From: Vreelandella subglaciescola
Lineage (GTDB): Bacteria > Pseudomonadota > Gammaproteobacteria > Pseudomonadales > Halomonadaceae
Direction: 5' to 3'
Assembly (NCBI RefSeq): GCF_900142895.1
Contig: NZ_LT670847.1
Location: 1,612,001 to 1,676,000 of the forward strand
DNA length: 64,000 nucleotides
Each line of letters begins with the position of its first letter. The stretch's first letter is position 1. The translations under genes and the position numbers were made by a program. The notes below the pieces were generated by a model. It saw only the letters and a list, made by a program, of their open reading frames with translations. It was not told the DNA's origin and searched no databases. Shown here one piece after another: positions 48,835 through 59,601 of this stretch.

Positions 48835-49215
48835 CTATTGGTTTTTAGATAAGAGGTCAAGAAATTTCTTATGTTTTTCTTCCACTATCTTAATCCAGTA
48901 GATATCTTCTAATCTAACCCTGTACTTTCGAATAGAACCTTCAACAAGCTCTCCATCGTAGACTACACAGTTATCTCCTATGAGAGTTATATCATCACGG
49001 TTGTCCGTACAAGCAACACCAAGTAAGTTACCTAGCGCTGAGAAACCGTAGTCGTAATCACTATCAACAAATATATCAAACTCAGTAGGCGGGTTCATGT
49101 GAAACAGCCATATCTCTAGGTCGGCAGCTTCCTCTTCAGTAAGGGCAGAACCCCTGTTGAGGAGTTCTAAACCCTGTTCGTTAGTAATTACCACTTCGCT
49201 CTCTAGGTCTTCCAT
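48835..49215 (-). CDS. Hypothetical acidic protein, 126 residues
   Basis: I do not recognise it. It is strongly acidic (MEDLESEVVITNEQGLELLN, then EEEAADLEIWLFHMNPP) with a central DSDYDYGFSALGNLLGVACT and a KYRVRLEDIYWIKIVEEKHK end. No signal or membrane helix. It has a ribosome site (GAGGTG) and lies eight bases after the truncated gene at 49224-49712. A small acidic plasmid protein next to an H-NS-like gene inside a CRISPR array could be a DNA mimic or anti-CRISPR, but nothing in the sequence proves this. Confidence 0.6.
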   Translation of the reverse strand: MEDLESEVVITNEQGLELLNRGSALTEEEAADLEIWLFHMNPPTEFDIFVDSDYDYGFSALGNLLGVACTDNRDDITLIGDNCVVYDGELVEGSIRKYRVRLEDIYWIKIVEEKHKKFLDLLSKNQ

Positions 49216-49223
49216 ACATCACC

Positions 49224-49712
49224 TCAACTCTGCTCGGGAATCTCAACGCCTTCTAGCTCAAGAATCATCTCGTAAGCTTCTCCGGCAGTAGGGTAAGGGC
49301 CATGGCCAGAATCATAGACACCTTCTGAATTGAATTTGACAAGAAAGAAACCCTTTCCACTAACGTGATCCTTGCGGATTTTGTAGAACTGGCGGATACG
49401 AAGCTTCTGTTCAGTTGTTAAAAAGTCAGTCAGCTTACCAGGAGCCTTTGAGGCCTCGTCTTCATCGTCTACCTGAGTTTGAGATTCAGTCTTGAAGGCT
49501 GCTTTCTCAGGCTTAGACTCCTTAAAGAAGTCACTTTCTACGTACTTCTTAGACTCACCTAGAGCGACATCAGTCCCGTACTGCCCACGTTTACCGTATT
49601 GACGAATCGGTTTATCAGCAAGCACCCAATCTAGCCGCTTCTGTTCAGCGTTTAAGACGTTCTTATAAGCCTCAATCAACGCCTTTGAGCGAGTTCCCGC
49701 AGCAGCTAAGAG
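49224..49712 (-). pseudogene. Hypothetical plasmid protein, 5' end lost at CRISPR repeat
   Basis: 163 codons of an open frame that begins at the repeat boundary (LLAAAGTRSKALIEAYKNVL) with no start of its own; the frame runs on into repeat sequence. The retained part has a charged middle (ESKPEKAAFKTESQTQVDDE) and a C-terminal FLVKFNSEGVYDSGHGPYPT. Family not recognised. Confidence 0.6.
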
Positions 49713-52700
49713 CGGTTCATCCCCGCGGGTGCGGGGAACGGATCCTAAAATTCGCCCCGGTGAACAGTTGATTCGGTTCATCCCCGCGGGTGCGGGGAAC
49801 GGTGCTGCGTCCGCGACCGGCGTCCAGCGCTGATCGGTTCATCCCCGCGGGTGCGGGGAACGGCTTTTCTTGGTGCTGAACGGTGGCGATGTCGACGGTT
49901 CATCCCCGCGGGTGCGGGGAACGGCACTCGCAGGGGTTACAAAAAGGTCTCAATCTCGGTTCATCCCCGCGGGTGCGGGGAACGGTGCCTGTCTTGAATA
50001 CTCCATGTCACACCCGCCGGTTCATCCCCGCGGGTGCGGGGAACGGTTTGAGGGCGTTGACAGGCAGTTACGGATTACCGGTTCATCCCCGCGGGTGCGG
50101 GGAACGGTGGCCCAGATATATCACCCGAAGGAGACATTACGGTTCATCCCCGCGGGTGCGGGGAACGGCGGCTGCGTCTAGGACGTCTTTTCTCTCCCAG
50201 CGGTTCATCCCCGCGGGTGCGGGGAACGGGCCAGATCACCGAATACATAGGCGCCGTGGTCGGTTCATCCCCGCGGGTGCGGGGAACGGATGCGGCCGTA
50301 AAAGCCGGCCACGGCGGCGTCCGGTTCATCCCCGCGGGTGCGGGGAACGGGCTGTACCCGTTGCGAAGCGGCTGGAAGTAGCCGGTTCATCCCCGCGGGT
50401 GCGGGGAACGGTTTAGAGGACTTTACAGGAAATGATCGAATTACGGTTCATCCCCGCGGGTGCGGGGAACGGAAAGGGAAGGTGCGACGAGACTTCAGTT
50501 TCAACGGTTCATCCCCGCGGGTGCGGGGAACGGTTCGTCAGGCTCGAACAGGTTCTCTTTGCCTTCGGTTCATCCCCGCGGGTGCGGGGAACGGGAGGCG
50601 TTCAGTCCAGTAGCCTGCCGACTCTGCGGTTCATCCCCGCGGGTGCGGGGAACGGAAATGCGCGAAATACTCCATCCAAGCGATAGCCGGTTCATCCCCG
50701 CGGGTGCGGGGAACGGGCCACCATCTGGCGCACAAGCTGTGCTGCGATCGGTTCATCCCCGCGGGTGCGGGGAACGGTGGGGCGCGATTCGTGCAGGCAC
50801 CAACGTGTTCGGTTCATCCCCGCGGGTGCGGGGAACGGGGTAAGCTAATCACTACGCTGGACAAACTACGCGGTTCATCCCCGCGGGTGCGGGGAACGGT
50901 AGGCTTTGATGCCGACGGAAACCTAACGCTGCGGTTCATCCCCGCGGGTGCGGGGAACGGCTGCTCAATCGCCCACTCGAGCAGGCTGTCGCCGGTTCAT
51001 CCCCGCGGGTGCGGGGAACGGGCTCTTCGCCAAAAGTGACGCCGGTGCCATACGCGGTTCATCCCCGCGGGTGCGGGGAACGGATCAAGCATGCGCAGAG
51101 CCTGATCGGCGATTTCGGTTCATCCCCGCGGGTGCGGGGAACGGGCATCAAAAAATGTCATAACGTTCTCCTTGATCGGTTCATCCCCGCGGGTGCGGGG
51201 AACGGTCGCGCCGATTAGCGCGACATTAGCTGAATACCGGTTCATCCCCGCGGGTGCGGGGAACGGCTGTTCTAACACCAAGCGCCACGCAGGCCATGCG
51301 GTTCATCCCCGCGGGTGCGGGGAACGGGATGCTGCCGGTGTCGTATTTAACGAATCGGCCGGTTCATCCCCGCGGGTGCGGGGAACGGCGGCACGCCAAA
51401 GCCAAAAATGCTGGAACCGTCGGTTCATCCCCGCGGGTGCGGGGAACGGGCCTGAAAGTTTTTTCCACCCTACAGCATTGGCGGTTCATCCCCGCGGGTG
51501 CGGGGAACGGAGGGATTTGAAACGGATCACAGATAATGTCTTCGGTTCATCCCCGCGGGTGCGGGGAACGGATGCCCACGAACCGGCAAGCAGGGTTCAT
51601 AATCGGTTCATCCCCGCGGGTGCGGGGAACGGGCCAGCGGGTTTCAATCTGGTTCTTAGCGGCCACGGTTCATCCCCGCGGGTGCGGGGAACGGTGAACC
51701 ACGGGCTTTGCCAGCCTATTGGTACACGGTTCATCCCCGCGGGTGCGGGGAACGGTGCAGCGGCTCGAGCTCATTGGCCACGAACACCGGTTCATCCCCG
51801 CGGGTGCGGGGAACGGTCATTACGTGGGCGCGTCTGGTGCCACTCGCGCGGTTCATCCCCGCGGGTGCGGGGAACGGGGTGAGTTGCCAGCTACCATCCA
51901 GGCGTTTGGCGGTTCATCCCCGCGGGTGCGGGGAACGGTCTGTCATTGTAGCCTCCTCCTCCTGTAAATGCGGTTCATCCCCGCGGGTGCGGGGAACGGG
52001 CTTTCGCCACCGGCTAATAGCGCGGTACCCGCGGTTCATCCCCGCGGGTGCGGGGAACGGTGCTTGCCGGTTCGTGGGCATGACTGCCACTCCGGTTCAT
52101 CCCCGCGGGTGCGGGGAACGGTGGGCCACGCCGCCGGCGTCGCCTGGTACCGCCGGTTCATCCCCGCGGGTGCGGGGAACGGTACCAGAACCTGACCGAG
52201 GGCCAAGACGAACCCGGTTCATCCCCGCGGGTGCGGGGAACGGGACCTGTACGACCTGCTTGTTGAGCACCAAACCGGTTCATCCCCGCGGGTGCGGGGA
52301 ACGGTGGCGGCGTCGGCAAGGGTGTGCCCAGATTGCCGGTTCATCCCCGCGGGTGCGGGGAACGGCTATGCGAACACACCCCGGAAAGACGGATGCCCGG
52401 TTCATCCCCGCGGGTGCGGGGAACGGCGGAGAGATGGCTATGCATTGTGGGCTAAAGGCGGTTCATCCCCGCGGGTGCGGGGAACGGGGCGTTGCGGTGG
52501 GCACCATTATCATCAATGTCGGTTCATCCCCGCGGGTGCGGGGAACGGCTCATGGCTCTGATGCCTCCCAACTCCCCTTTCGGTTCATCCCCGCGGGTGC
52601 GGGGAACGGTAGCGGGTGGCGTCCATCAGGTGGTCATTCTGCGGTTCATCCCCGCGGGTGCGGGGAACGGATTAACGTTAGAGGGTAGGGTCAGGCGGCT

Positions 52701-53220
52701 TGCGGTTCATCCCCGCGGGTGCGGGGAACGGCGTATGACGTAATCCGAGCGCCGCTGAAAGCACGGTTCATCCCCGCGGGTGCGGGGAACGGCAATACGA
52801 ACCACGCGCCATATTTGATGTGCGCGGTTCATCCCCGCGGGTGCGGGGAACGGGCCTTCGATACAATCAGCCGTTACCGTGAGTCGCGGTTCATCCCCGC
52901 GGGTGCGGGGAACGGCAACATCCGCGTTAATCATCTTGCGGTTGTGCCGGTTCATCCCCGCGGGTGCGGGGAACGGCAGTAATTGACAAGTCTCTCCCTC
53001 TGAAAAAACGGTTCATCCCCGCGGGTGCGGGGAACGGTCCTGTTAGCTGGATAGGGCTTCGAAACGGCTCGGTTCATCCCCGCGGGTGCGGGGAACGGAA
53101 GGACACCAGCCGGTTTTTGTCCAATAACAACGGTTCATCCCCGCGGGTGCGGGGAACGGTCCAAATCAACCATGCGGCTGTCGGCTTCGGCCGGTTCATC
53201 CCCGCGGGTGCGGGGAACGG
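49713..53220 (-). CRISPR. Type I-E CRISPR array, leader-proximal block (58 repeats)
   Basis: Fifty-eight repeats identical to those of the distal block and 57 spacers: 53 of 32 bases, three of 33 (51022-51054, 51633-51665, 52854-52886) and one of 31 (50230-50260). The leader is at the high-coordinate end next to cas2, so transcription runs leftward and the newest spacer is 53160-53191. On the crRNA strand each repeat ends in GATGAACCG, giving the usual eight-base 5' handle. No decayed repeat occurs in this block. Confidence 0.98.
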
Positions 53221-53330
53221 ACTAATTGTAGCCAATTGTTTTACAACAAGAAAATAGGCGGCATCTTTTCCACCGACTATTTTGCTTGTTTTTCAGTTAA
53301 GCCGAATTATTAAAGATCCTTTTAAAACAG
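53221..53330 (-). promoter_or_regulatory. CRISPR leader
   Basis: A 110-base AT-rich stretch between the cas2 stop and the first repeat. It should contain the array promoter and the integration-host-factor site used by type I-E Cas1-Cas2; I could not assign an IHF site with confidence. Confidence 0.8.
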
Positions 53331-54546
<1,216 letters not shown>

Positions 54547-54555
54547 GCTTCCTCC

Positions 54556-55245
54556 CTAAGGCCGGCGCAGCAGGAACAGCCCGCAGCCAAAGGCTTTTGC
54601 GCGGCCCAGCCCGTTTGCCAGCGTTTCCATCAGAGCGCCTGGATCCTGGACTTCCAGCAAGCCTTCATAATCCACAGAAGAAAATTGCACGCGCTGGCCG
54701 CTGCCCTTATTCAGCGCATGCTGGCGATAGGCTCCCAACTCAGGCTCCACGGGCAAGATAAAACCGGCGGCCTCTGCGCGCTGGTGCAGCCAGGCGCGAG
54801 CGGCATCGTTCATGGCCTCTGTGCACGCCTCGCTTTTACGCTGACCTTTGGGGAACGGTTTTTTCGCCGCCATGAGTACATCGGCACGGCGACCGCGCTG
54901 GCCTTTTTCTGCCTTGGCGATGGTTGGGTTAGCGCGCAAACGAAACGCCAGCTGATCTCCTTGCTTAAGATCGGGTGAAAACGGCTTGATCTCAACGCTT
55001 AACAGCCCTTCTACCGCGGTAGGCTTCTGCGGTGACAGGACATAAAATAACGGCAATCCCTTGGGCACTGCCTCGTGTTCTGTCTCGTCCATTTCCTGCC
55101 GGAATAAAAACGGCCGAGCGCCTTCATGTTCGGGAAAAAGCCGCCAGAGAAGCTGGTGGGCGCTATAGGCTTCCCCCGCCATCACGTCAAACAACATGGC
55201 GCGGGAAAGGTTATTCAGATCCACCCTGATGCGCGAAAGGTACAT
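54556..55245 (-). CDS. cas6e: crRNA endonuclease Cas6e
   Basis: A 229-residue RAMP protein that cuts pre-crRNA at the repeat hairpin and remains bound in Cascade. The conserved His region is YSAHQLLWRLFPEHE followed by RPFLFRQ, and the C-terminal Gly-rich loop is GLGRAKAFGCGLFLLRR. It touches cas5e by one base. Confidence 0.95.
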   Translation of the reverse strand: MYLSRIRVDLNNLSRAMLFDVMAGEAYSAHQLLWRLFPEHEGARPFLFRQEMDETEHEAVPKGLPLFYVLSPQKPTAVEGLLSVEIKPFSPDLKQGDQLAFRLRANPTIAKAEKGQRGRRADVLMAAKKPFPKGQRKSEACTEAMNDAARAWLHQRAEAAGFILPVEPELGAYRQHALNKGSGQRVQFSSVDYEGLLEVQDPGALMETLANGLGRAKAFGCGLFLLRRP

Positions 55246-55997
55246 TAGCGACTCTCCTTATCCTGCATGACACGCCGGCACTCTAGCCGGGGGCCAAACT
55301 GCCAGCGGCGACGATTCAGCGGCAGGTCCCATACGTCGTTATATTCCACGCCCACTGCGCTTCCATCTAGCTGATCGATACTGCCTTCCCAGGCATACAA
55401 GACTTGGCCGGAAAGCCGTAATGCTTTTTCGCCGGCGTCGTTACGGCCGTTCAGCGGCGGGAAGCCGCTATCCAACGCTTCTTTCAACGTTGAACAGGTG
55501 ACGACTTCAGGCGCCAGCGGCGCTGCCGGCGGGCAGGCTTTACGGCCCAAGTAAAGGCAAAAATGCGGTGTTTCCAACGCCTGCTTAAGTTCAGCCAGCG
55601 TCCAATTTGCGCCGGGAGTCAACCAGAAGGCAACAGTCCAGAGCCCGTCACAGCGGTAATCACGGCTAGAGAGTATGGTTGTAAGGTCACTTTTGGGTGC
55701 ACTCAGTTCTGCCTTGCGTGTGCTATAGCTGACCTTTGCTCTGGACTGTGGTGCCTGCACCGTGTGGTAGTCACGCATCAACGTACCTTCCGAGCGCTGC
55801 TTTACCGCGACCGCCAGACTTTCACCCAGCGCCTTTTGCCCTGCATCATCTTCACGGCGAATGCCCAGCGCCGCGCCGAGCAGCCCCAGCAGCGCACTTT
55901 TCCCCGGATAGGTTGCCGTGGGCCGGGTTTCACCGACGGCGGCCTCCCCCCAGCTAGCCAGGGGGGCATAGAGCCGAAATACCAGATATTCCGTCAT
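55245..55997 (-). CDS. cas5e: Cascade subunit Cas5e
   Basis: A 250-residue RAMP protein that holds the crRNA 5' handle. The N-terminus has VFRLYAPLASWGEAAVGETR and PTATYPGKSALLGLLGAALG, characteristic of Cas5e (CasD). Confidence 0.95.
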   Translation of the reverse strand: MTEYLVFRLYAPLASWGEAAVGETRPTATYPGKSALLGLLGAALGIRREDDAGQKALGESLAVAVKQRSEGTLMRDYHTVQAPQSRAKVSYSTRKAELSAPKSDLTTILSSRDYRCDGLWTVAFWLTPGANWTLAELKQALETPHFCLYLGRKACPPAAPLAPEVVTCSTLKEALDSGFPPLNGRNDAGEKALRLSGQVLYAWEGSIDQLDGSAVGVEYNDVWDLPLNRRRWQFGPRLECRRVMQDKESR

Positions 55998-56009
55998 ATC
56001 AGCCCCGCT

Positions 56010-57098
56010 CTACTGGTCGTGCAAAAAAGCGAGCAGCTCATCAAGGCTGCCTTGTTTCGCATCACCGGTCAGCTGGGTGGTGCTATAGGCAGGCTCCGCC
56101 GACACGATAAAGCGGCTGTCAGCGCCGCTGCCGTAGGCGTTATCAAACGCTTGGGCCTGAGCTTCAAGCCGCTGAATCGCGTCCAGCGATTGGTCCTGCC
56201 CGGTGACCGGGCGCAAATACGCCATGGACAGCGAGCGCGGCTGTTGGCTGCCCTTCTCTGCCAGTACGTAGCTCGCATGTGCCCGCGAGCCAAAGCTGTT
56301 CTGCTTGCCCTTGGGTGAGGTTTTCACCGCGGCTTCTGCCAGTGCCGCAATGGCTTTATCAGCAAGATCCTGATCATCATTCAAGTTTTCGACCATCTGT
56401 TGGCGATCAATGCAGATATAGGTATAAAACAGGCCCGCACCGAATCCGGCCTCGCCGATATGCGCCGCCCCACGGTCTTCATCCCCCGGATTCAAATCGT
56501 CTACAGCGGTAAAATAATCGTCTTCTACTTCGGCGGCATGCACGGTAATCGCATGAGCCACCTGGCACGCGGCATCAACGTTATACGTCGGTACGGCGGC
56601 AAGCATGCGCCCAAACAAGGCTACATCCGCAGCAGCGGGCGTGTGGCGCAGCAGCTTCAGCTCTTCGGCCTCTGGCTCGCGGCCGTCAGCCGCCAGGGTG
56701 GCGACCAGTTTGCCGACGGCTTCGCGCTCTTCCGGCCCGACGTGTACCAGCTGCTCAATCTCGAATTCGCGTGGCTCGCCCTTGCCCACTGTGCGCAACT
56801 TGCCGAAGACACCGGCGATTTTTTCTGCACTGGCTGCCGCTGTTTTTTGCTTAACGCCCTGTTCGATCAGCTGGTCATAGGCCTCCTTGCCCAGCCGCTT
56901 AGTGCGCGTGCCCACATGGCCGGCCAGCGCTTGCTCAAAAATATCCGAGGTGCGCCAGGTACGCTTCAGGCTTTGTGACGAGACGCGCAGACGCTTAGCA
57001 CCGCCCATCAGTGCGGTTTTCGGCCGCCCCAGATCGTCCCGATTCAGGTTGGCCGGCGGGTAAGAGGTCAGCAGGTGCAGTTGGATAAAATGGCTCAT
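56010..57098 (-). CDS. cas7e: Cascade backbone subunit Cas7e
   Basis: A 362-residue protein (CasC/Cse4) that forms the six-copy backbone along the crRNA: FIQLHLLTSYPPANLNRDDL, MGGAKRLRVSSQSLKRTWR and NSFGSRAHASYVLAEKGSQQ. Confidence 0.96.
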   Translation of the reverse strand: MSHFIQLHLLTSYPPANLNRDDLGRPKTALMGGAKRLRVSSQSLKRTWRTSDIFEQALAGHVGTRTKRLGKEAYDQLIEQGVKQKTAAASAEKIAGVFGKLRTVGKGEPREFEIEQLVHVGPEEREAVGKLVATLAADGREPEAEELKLLRHTPAAADVALFGRMLAAVPTYNVDAACQVAHAITVHAAEVEDDYFTAVDDLNPGDEDRGAAHIGEAGFGAGLFYTYICIDRQQMVENLNDDQDLADKAIAALAEAAVKTSPKGKQNSFGSRAHASYVLAEKGSQQPRSLSMAYLRPVTGQDQSLDAIQRLEAQAQAFDNAYGSGADSRFIVSAEPAYSTTQLTGDAKQGSLDELLAFLHDQ

Positions 57099-57154
57099 GA
57101 TTCACTTCCTGTGGAATAAAAGAACAAGGTAATGGTGTTCGTCACTCAAGCGGG

Positions 57155-57817
57155 CTACGTATCATCATGGCGATAGCCCGCCGCTGCGCCGAAGTAGTCG
57201 TTGGCCAGAATGAAGCCAAAGCGGTGGGTGGGCCGTGCGGATAACGACCCGCGATGTTCACGCCACCACAGGGCGATCACATCGGCCAGCCTGACTGCGC
57301 TCATTTCGCTTCGCCCGGCCAGCGCCAGCGCGCGCCTTAGCCGCTGCACCAGCTCTTCTGGCGTGCGGCAGGTCAAAATTTGCTGAAAACGCAGCTCGCT
57401 CATGATGGGCTTGCCGGTCGAGGCCTGCTGCCCAAGGCGCGCGGCCAGCGCTTTACCCGGGGTTTCCGCACGCAGTTCGGCAAGCACCAGCGCAATACAG
57501 CTCCACTGTTCCAGCCGGGCATCAACAAACGACGACTCCACCGTGGTGCTGGGCAATGTATGCCACAGCTCGCGAAAGGCCTGGGTCAACAGGACTGCAT
57601 CGAGCGCATCGCAGCGCCGCAGCGCTGCCCGTACGCCCCGCGGCAAGCCGGGCTGCGGCGTCAGCTGTTTGAGCTCCACGGGTGAAAGCGCCAGACGCTG
57701 CCACCAGCGGCGCACAGCGACGGCTTCATCTAGCGATAATGCCGCCAACGACTTGAGCTCCTGCTCCCCGACAATGAGCCGTTCTTGTGAGCTATCGGCT
57801 TCGGGCTTTTCACTCAT
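57155..57817 (-). CDS. cse2: Cascade small subunit Cse2 (Cas11)
   Basis: A 220-residue helical protein with VRRWWQRLALSPVELKQLT and LPRGVRAALRRCDALDAVLL. Two copies bind the displaced strand in E. coli Cascade. It is longer than the 160-residue E. coli protein. It overlaps cse1 by four bases; a 56-base gap without a gene precedes cas7e. Confidence 0.93.
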   Translation of the reverse strand: MSEKPEADSSQERLIVGEQELKSLAALSLDEAVAVRRWWQRLALSPVELKQLTPQPGLPRGVRAALRRCDALDAVLLTQAFRELWHTLPSTTVESSFVDARLEQWSCIALVLAELRAETPGKALAARLGQQASTGKPIMSELRFQQILTCRTPEELVQRLRRALALAGRSEMSAVRLADVIALWWREHRGSLSARPTHRFGFILANDYFGAAAGYRHDDT

Positions 57818-59508
57818 GCCGCACCTCCTTGGGTTAACGATGACTTGTCTGCTTTGGCCGTCGACTCAAAGCCGTGCTGACTGATGAAGTCTTTAACGAC
57901 TTTACTGCCTTTACTGCGGCCGCTTAAAAAGCCTTGTAGCTGGCGGCGTGCGCCCGTTGCGCGCTGCCAGTTCATATTCTCCTGAGCACCGCTCAGGGCC
58001 TGATCATCAAATATCGCAAAGGCCTGACGGCGCAGAGACAAATACCAGCTCTGGGCAATATCCGATGGCATGGCGCCCATCTCTGCTTCTTCCTGCAAGA
58101 CGACGGCCAAACGTGACACCGTATGGAAAAAAGCGTCATGGGTGGCCGATAAAAACTGCTTATCAACCTGGCTCATATCCCCTTTAGCATCAGCAGGACG
58201 CTTAAACCACGCGGCCTTGATCTGATTGCGCGTGGCGCTGGCCACCTGCTGCGCCAACCCGGTTAGCTGCTGAATCCATGCCCGCAGGGTGTCCTGGCTC
58301 GACGCGGGCAGCTCCATCAGCGGCATTTCCACGCTGTACCAGCCACGCGTCTTGCCCTTATCCAGGTCGTAACCGGAGATCCATAGCCGCATCTGTTTCA
58401 ACAGCGCCGGTACGTCCTCACCCCAACGGCGCTCTTCATCCACCAGCTTTTGTTTATTGCTTATGTAGTCCATTACCACGACAGCGGGCAGTGCGCCGCT
58501 GCCTTCGGGGTCGCTCAGGACAAGCCCCGGCCAATGGCGGTAGCCCAGCCCGCCGGGCTGGCCCTTCTGCGATAACGGTAGTTCCGCCGGCTTTTTCGGG
58601 TCACGCCGGTACGGCGTCAGCGGATGCAGCCAGGGGCCGTCGTAGTTTGCGCCATACGTTTTGATTTTCACCTGCCGGACCGTTCGCTCTGTGTCATGCC
58701 CGCACAGATCACAGCGGCACTGCTCATGCTCAAACAACAATCGAAAACGCCGGGGTACCGACCAATAGGCATGCAGCGGATGTACGTTTTCCGGCAACAC
58801 TTTAGTGCCTTTTTTATGGCTTATGAGCGTATCCACCATCCAGAAAAATAAATCGGGAGCCTCTTGGTGCGGCGACGTCCAGCTTTGTCCCTGCTGAATC
58901 AGCCTGTTCATGGGAAGCACGTTGAGCCACAGGCGTTGCCACAGGCTGGCGTCGGCAGATTCGGGCATCACCAGCGTGGTCAGCGGCCCGCCACCCCTGA
59001 GCCCAACCAGATGACCAGCACCGCCGGCCGGCCCGTTCACTTGCATGGTAAATAGCGCCAGCGCCGCGCAGGCGTCACACATCGCGTCAACACGGCCGCG
59101 TTTGACGAAAAAATCCGTGTTATTTTTCAGCCCGTTTGCACCCGGCGCGTCAATCAGCAGAGCGCTTACGGTAGTTTCTTTTACGTCATCCAGCGGGTCG
59201 AAATCTTGCATGAAGCGCGGGCCATCGCCGTCCAGCTCAAATGCGCTTTCCAGCGGTGCAAAGGCTTGCTGTAACGCCTCAACGCTGGGCGGTTCAATCA
59301 GGTAGTCCAGCCACTCATCATGATCGGCAAGCGGCAACGCCGTTTGCAGCAGACCCAATAAAAACTGGTAGGCCCCCGCCTGAAAATCTGCCCGGGGGCA
59401 GGCCAGGTTGATCACGTCAGGATCAGCCATGGCCGCGGGCGTGCGATACTCCACTTGGCCGTTACGCAACAGGCAAGGCAGCCAGTGAGCGTCATTAAGC
59501 AGATTCAT
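57814..59508 (-). CDS. cse1: Cascade large subunit Cse1 (Cas8e)
   Basis: A 564-residue PAM-recognising subunit that recruits Cas3: NLLNDAHWLPCLLRNGQVEY, a CDLCGHDTE zinc-like pair and YDGPWLHPLTPYRRDPKK. Slightly longer than the E. coli protein (502). Confidence 0.95.
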   Translation of the reverse strand: MNLLNDAHWLPCLLRNGQVEYRTPAAMADPDVINLACPRADFQAGAYQFLLGLLQTALPLADHDEWLDYLIEPPSVEALQQAFAPLESAFELDGDGPRFMQDFDPLDDVKETTVSALLIDAPGANGLKNNTDFFVKRGRVDAMCDACAALALFTMQVNGPAGGAGHLVGLRGGGPLTTLVMPESADASLWQRLWLNVLPMNRLIQQGQSWTSPHQEAPDLFFWMVDTLISHKKGTKVLPENVHPLHAYWSVPRRFRLLFEHEQCRCDLCGHDTERTVRQVKIKTYGANYDGPWLHPLTPYRRDPKKPAELPLSQKGQPGGLGYRHWPGLVLSDPEGSGALPAVVVMDYISNKQKLVDEERRWGEDVPALLKQMRLWISGYDLDKGKTRGWYSVEMPLMELPASSQDTLRAWIQQLTGLAQQVASATRNQIKAAWFKRPADAKGDMSQVDKQFLSATHDAFFHTVSRLAVVLQEEAEMGAMPSDIAQSWYLSLRRQAFAIFDDQALSGAQENMNWQRATGARRQLQGFLSGRSKGSKVVKDFISQHGFESTAKADKSSLTQGGAA

Positions 59509-59601
59509 ACTCTACTCCGCATAAAAATACATAAGGTTCAAAACAGTTTTTGAGTCCATTCCCCGCACGGGGGGGCTCCTCTGCTTAGCTGGTCTCGACT
59601 G

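Larger units (their letters stand above)
47072..49712. mobile_element. Plasmid-like fragment captured inside the CRISPR array
   Basis: 2,641 bases lie between two complete repeats where a 32-base spacer would be expected. The DNA is clearly more AT-rich than the rest of the window and has a different codon use. It carries parA (no 5' end), a ribbon-helix-helix parB-like gene, then, convergent, a 32-codon membrane ORF, TM2, mvaT-like and two unknown genes. Both outer genes are cut exactly at the repeat boundaries. No transposase, integrase or terminal inverted repeats were seen, and the two ends are not copies of each other. Confidence 0.85.

Noticed and set aside
47072..49712. The two ends of the insert as copies of one spacer (simple single-crossover integration)
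   Set aside because: 47072-47103 and 49681-49712 are not alike in either orientation, so a single crossover at one spacer without later loss does not fit.
46058..53257. Many plus-strand ORFs rich in RFIPAGAGNG, SVHPRGCGER and GSSPRVRGT
   Set aside because: These are the three-frame translations of the CRISPR repeat; they have no coding meaning.
53221..53330. An IHF site in the leader
   Set aside because: Only weak partial matches to WATCAANNNNTTR were found, not good enough to annotate.
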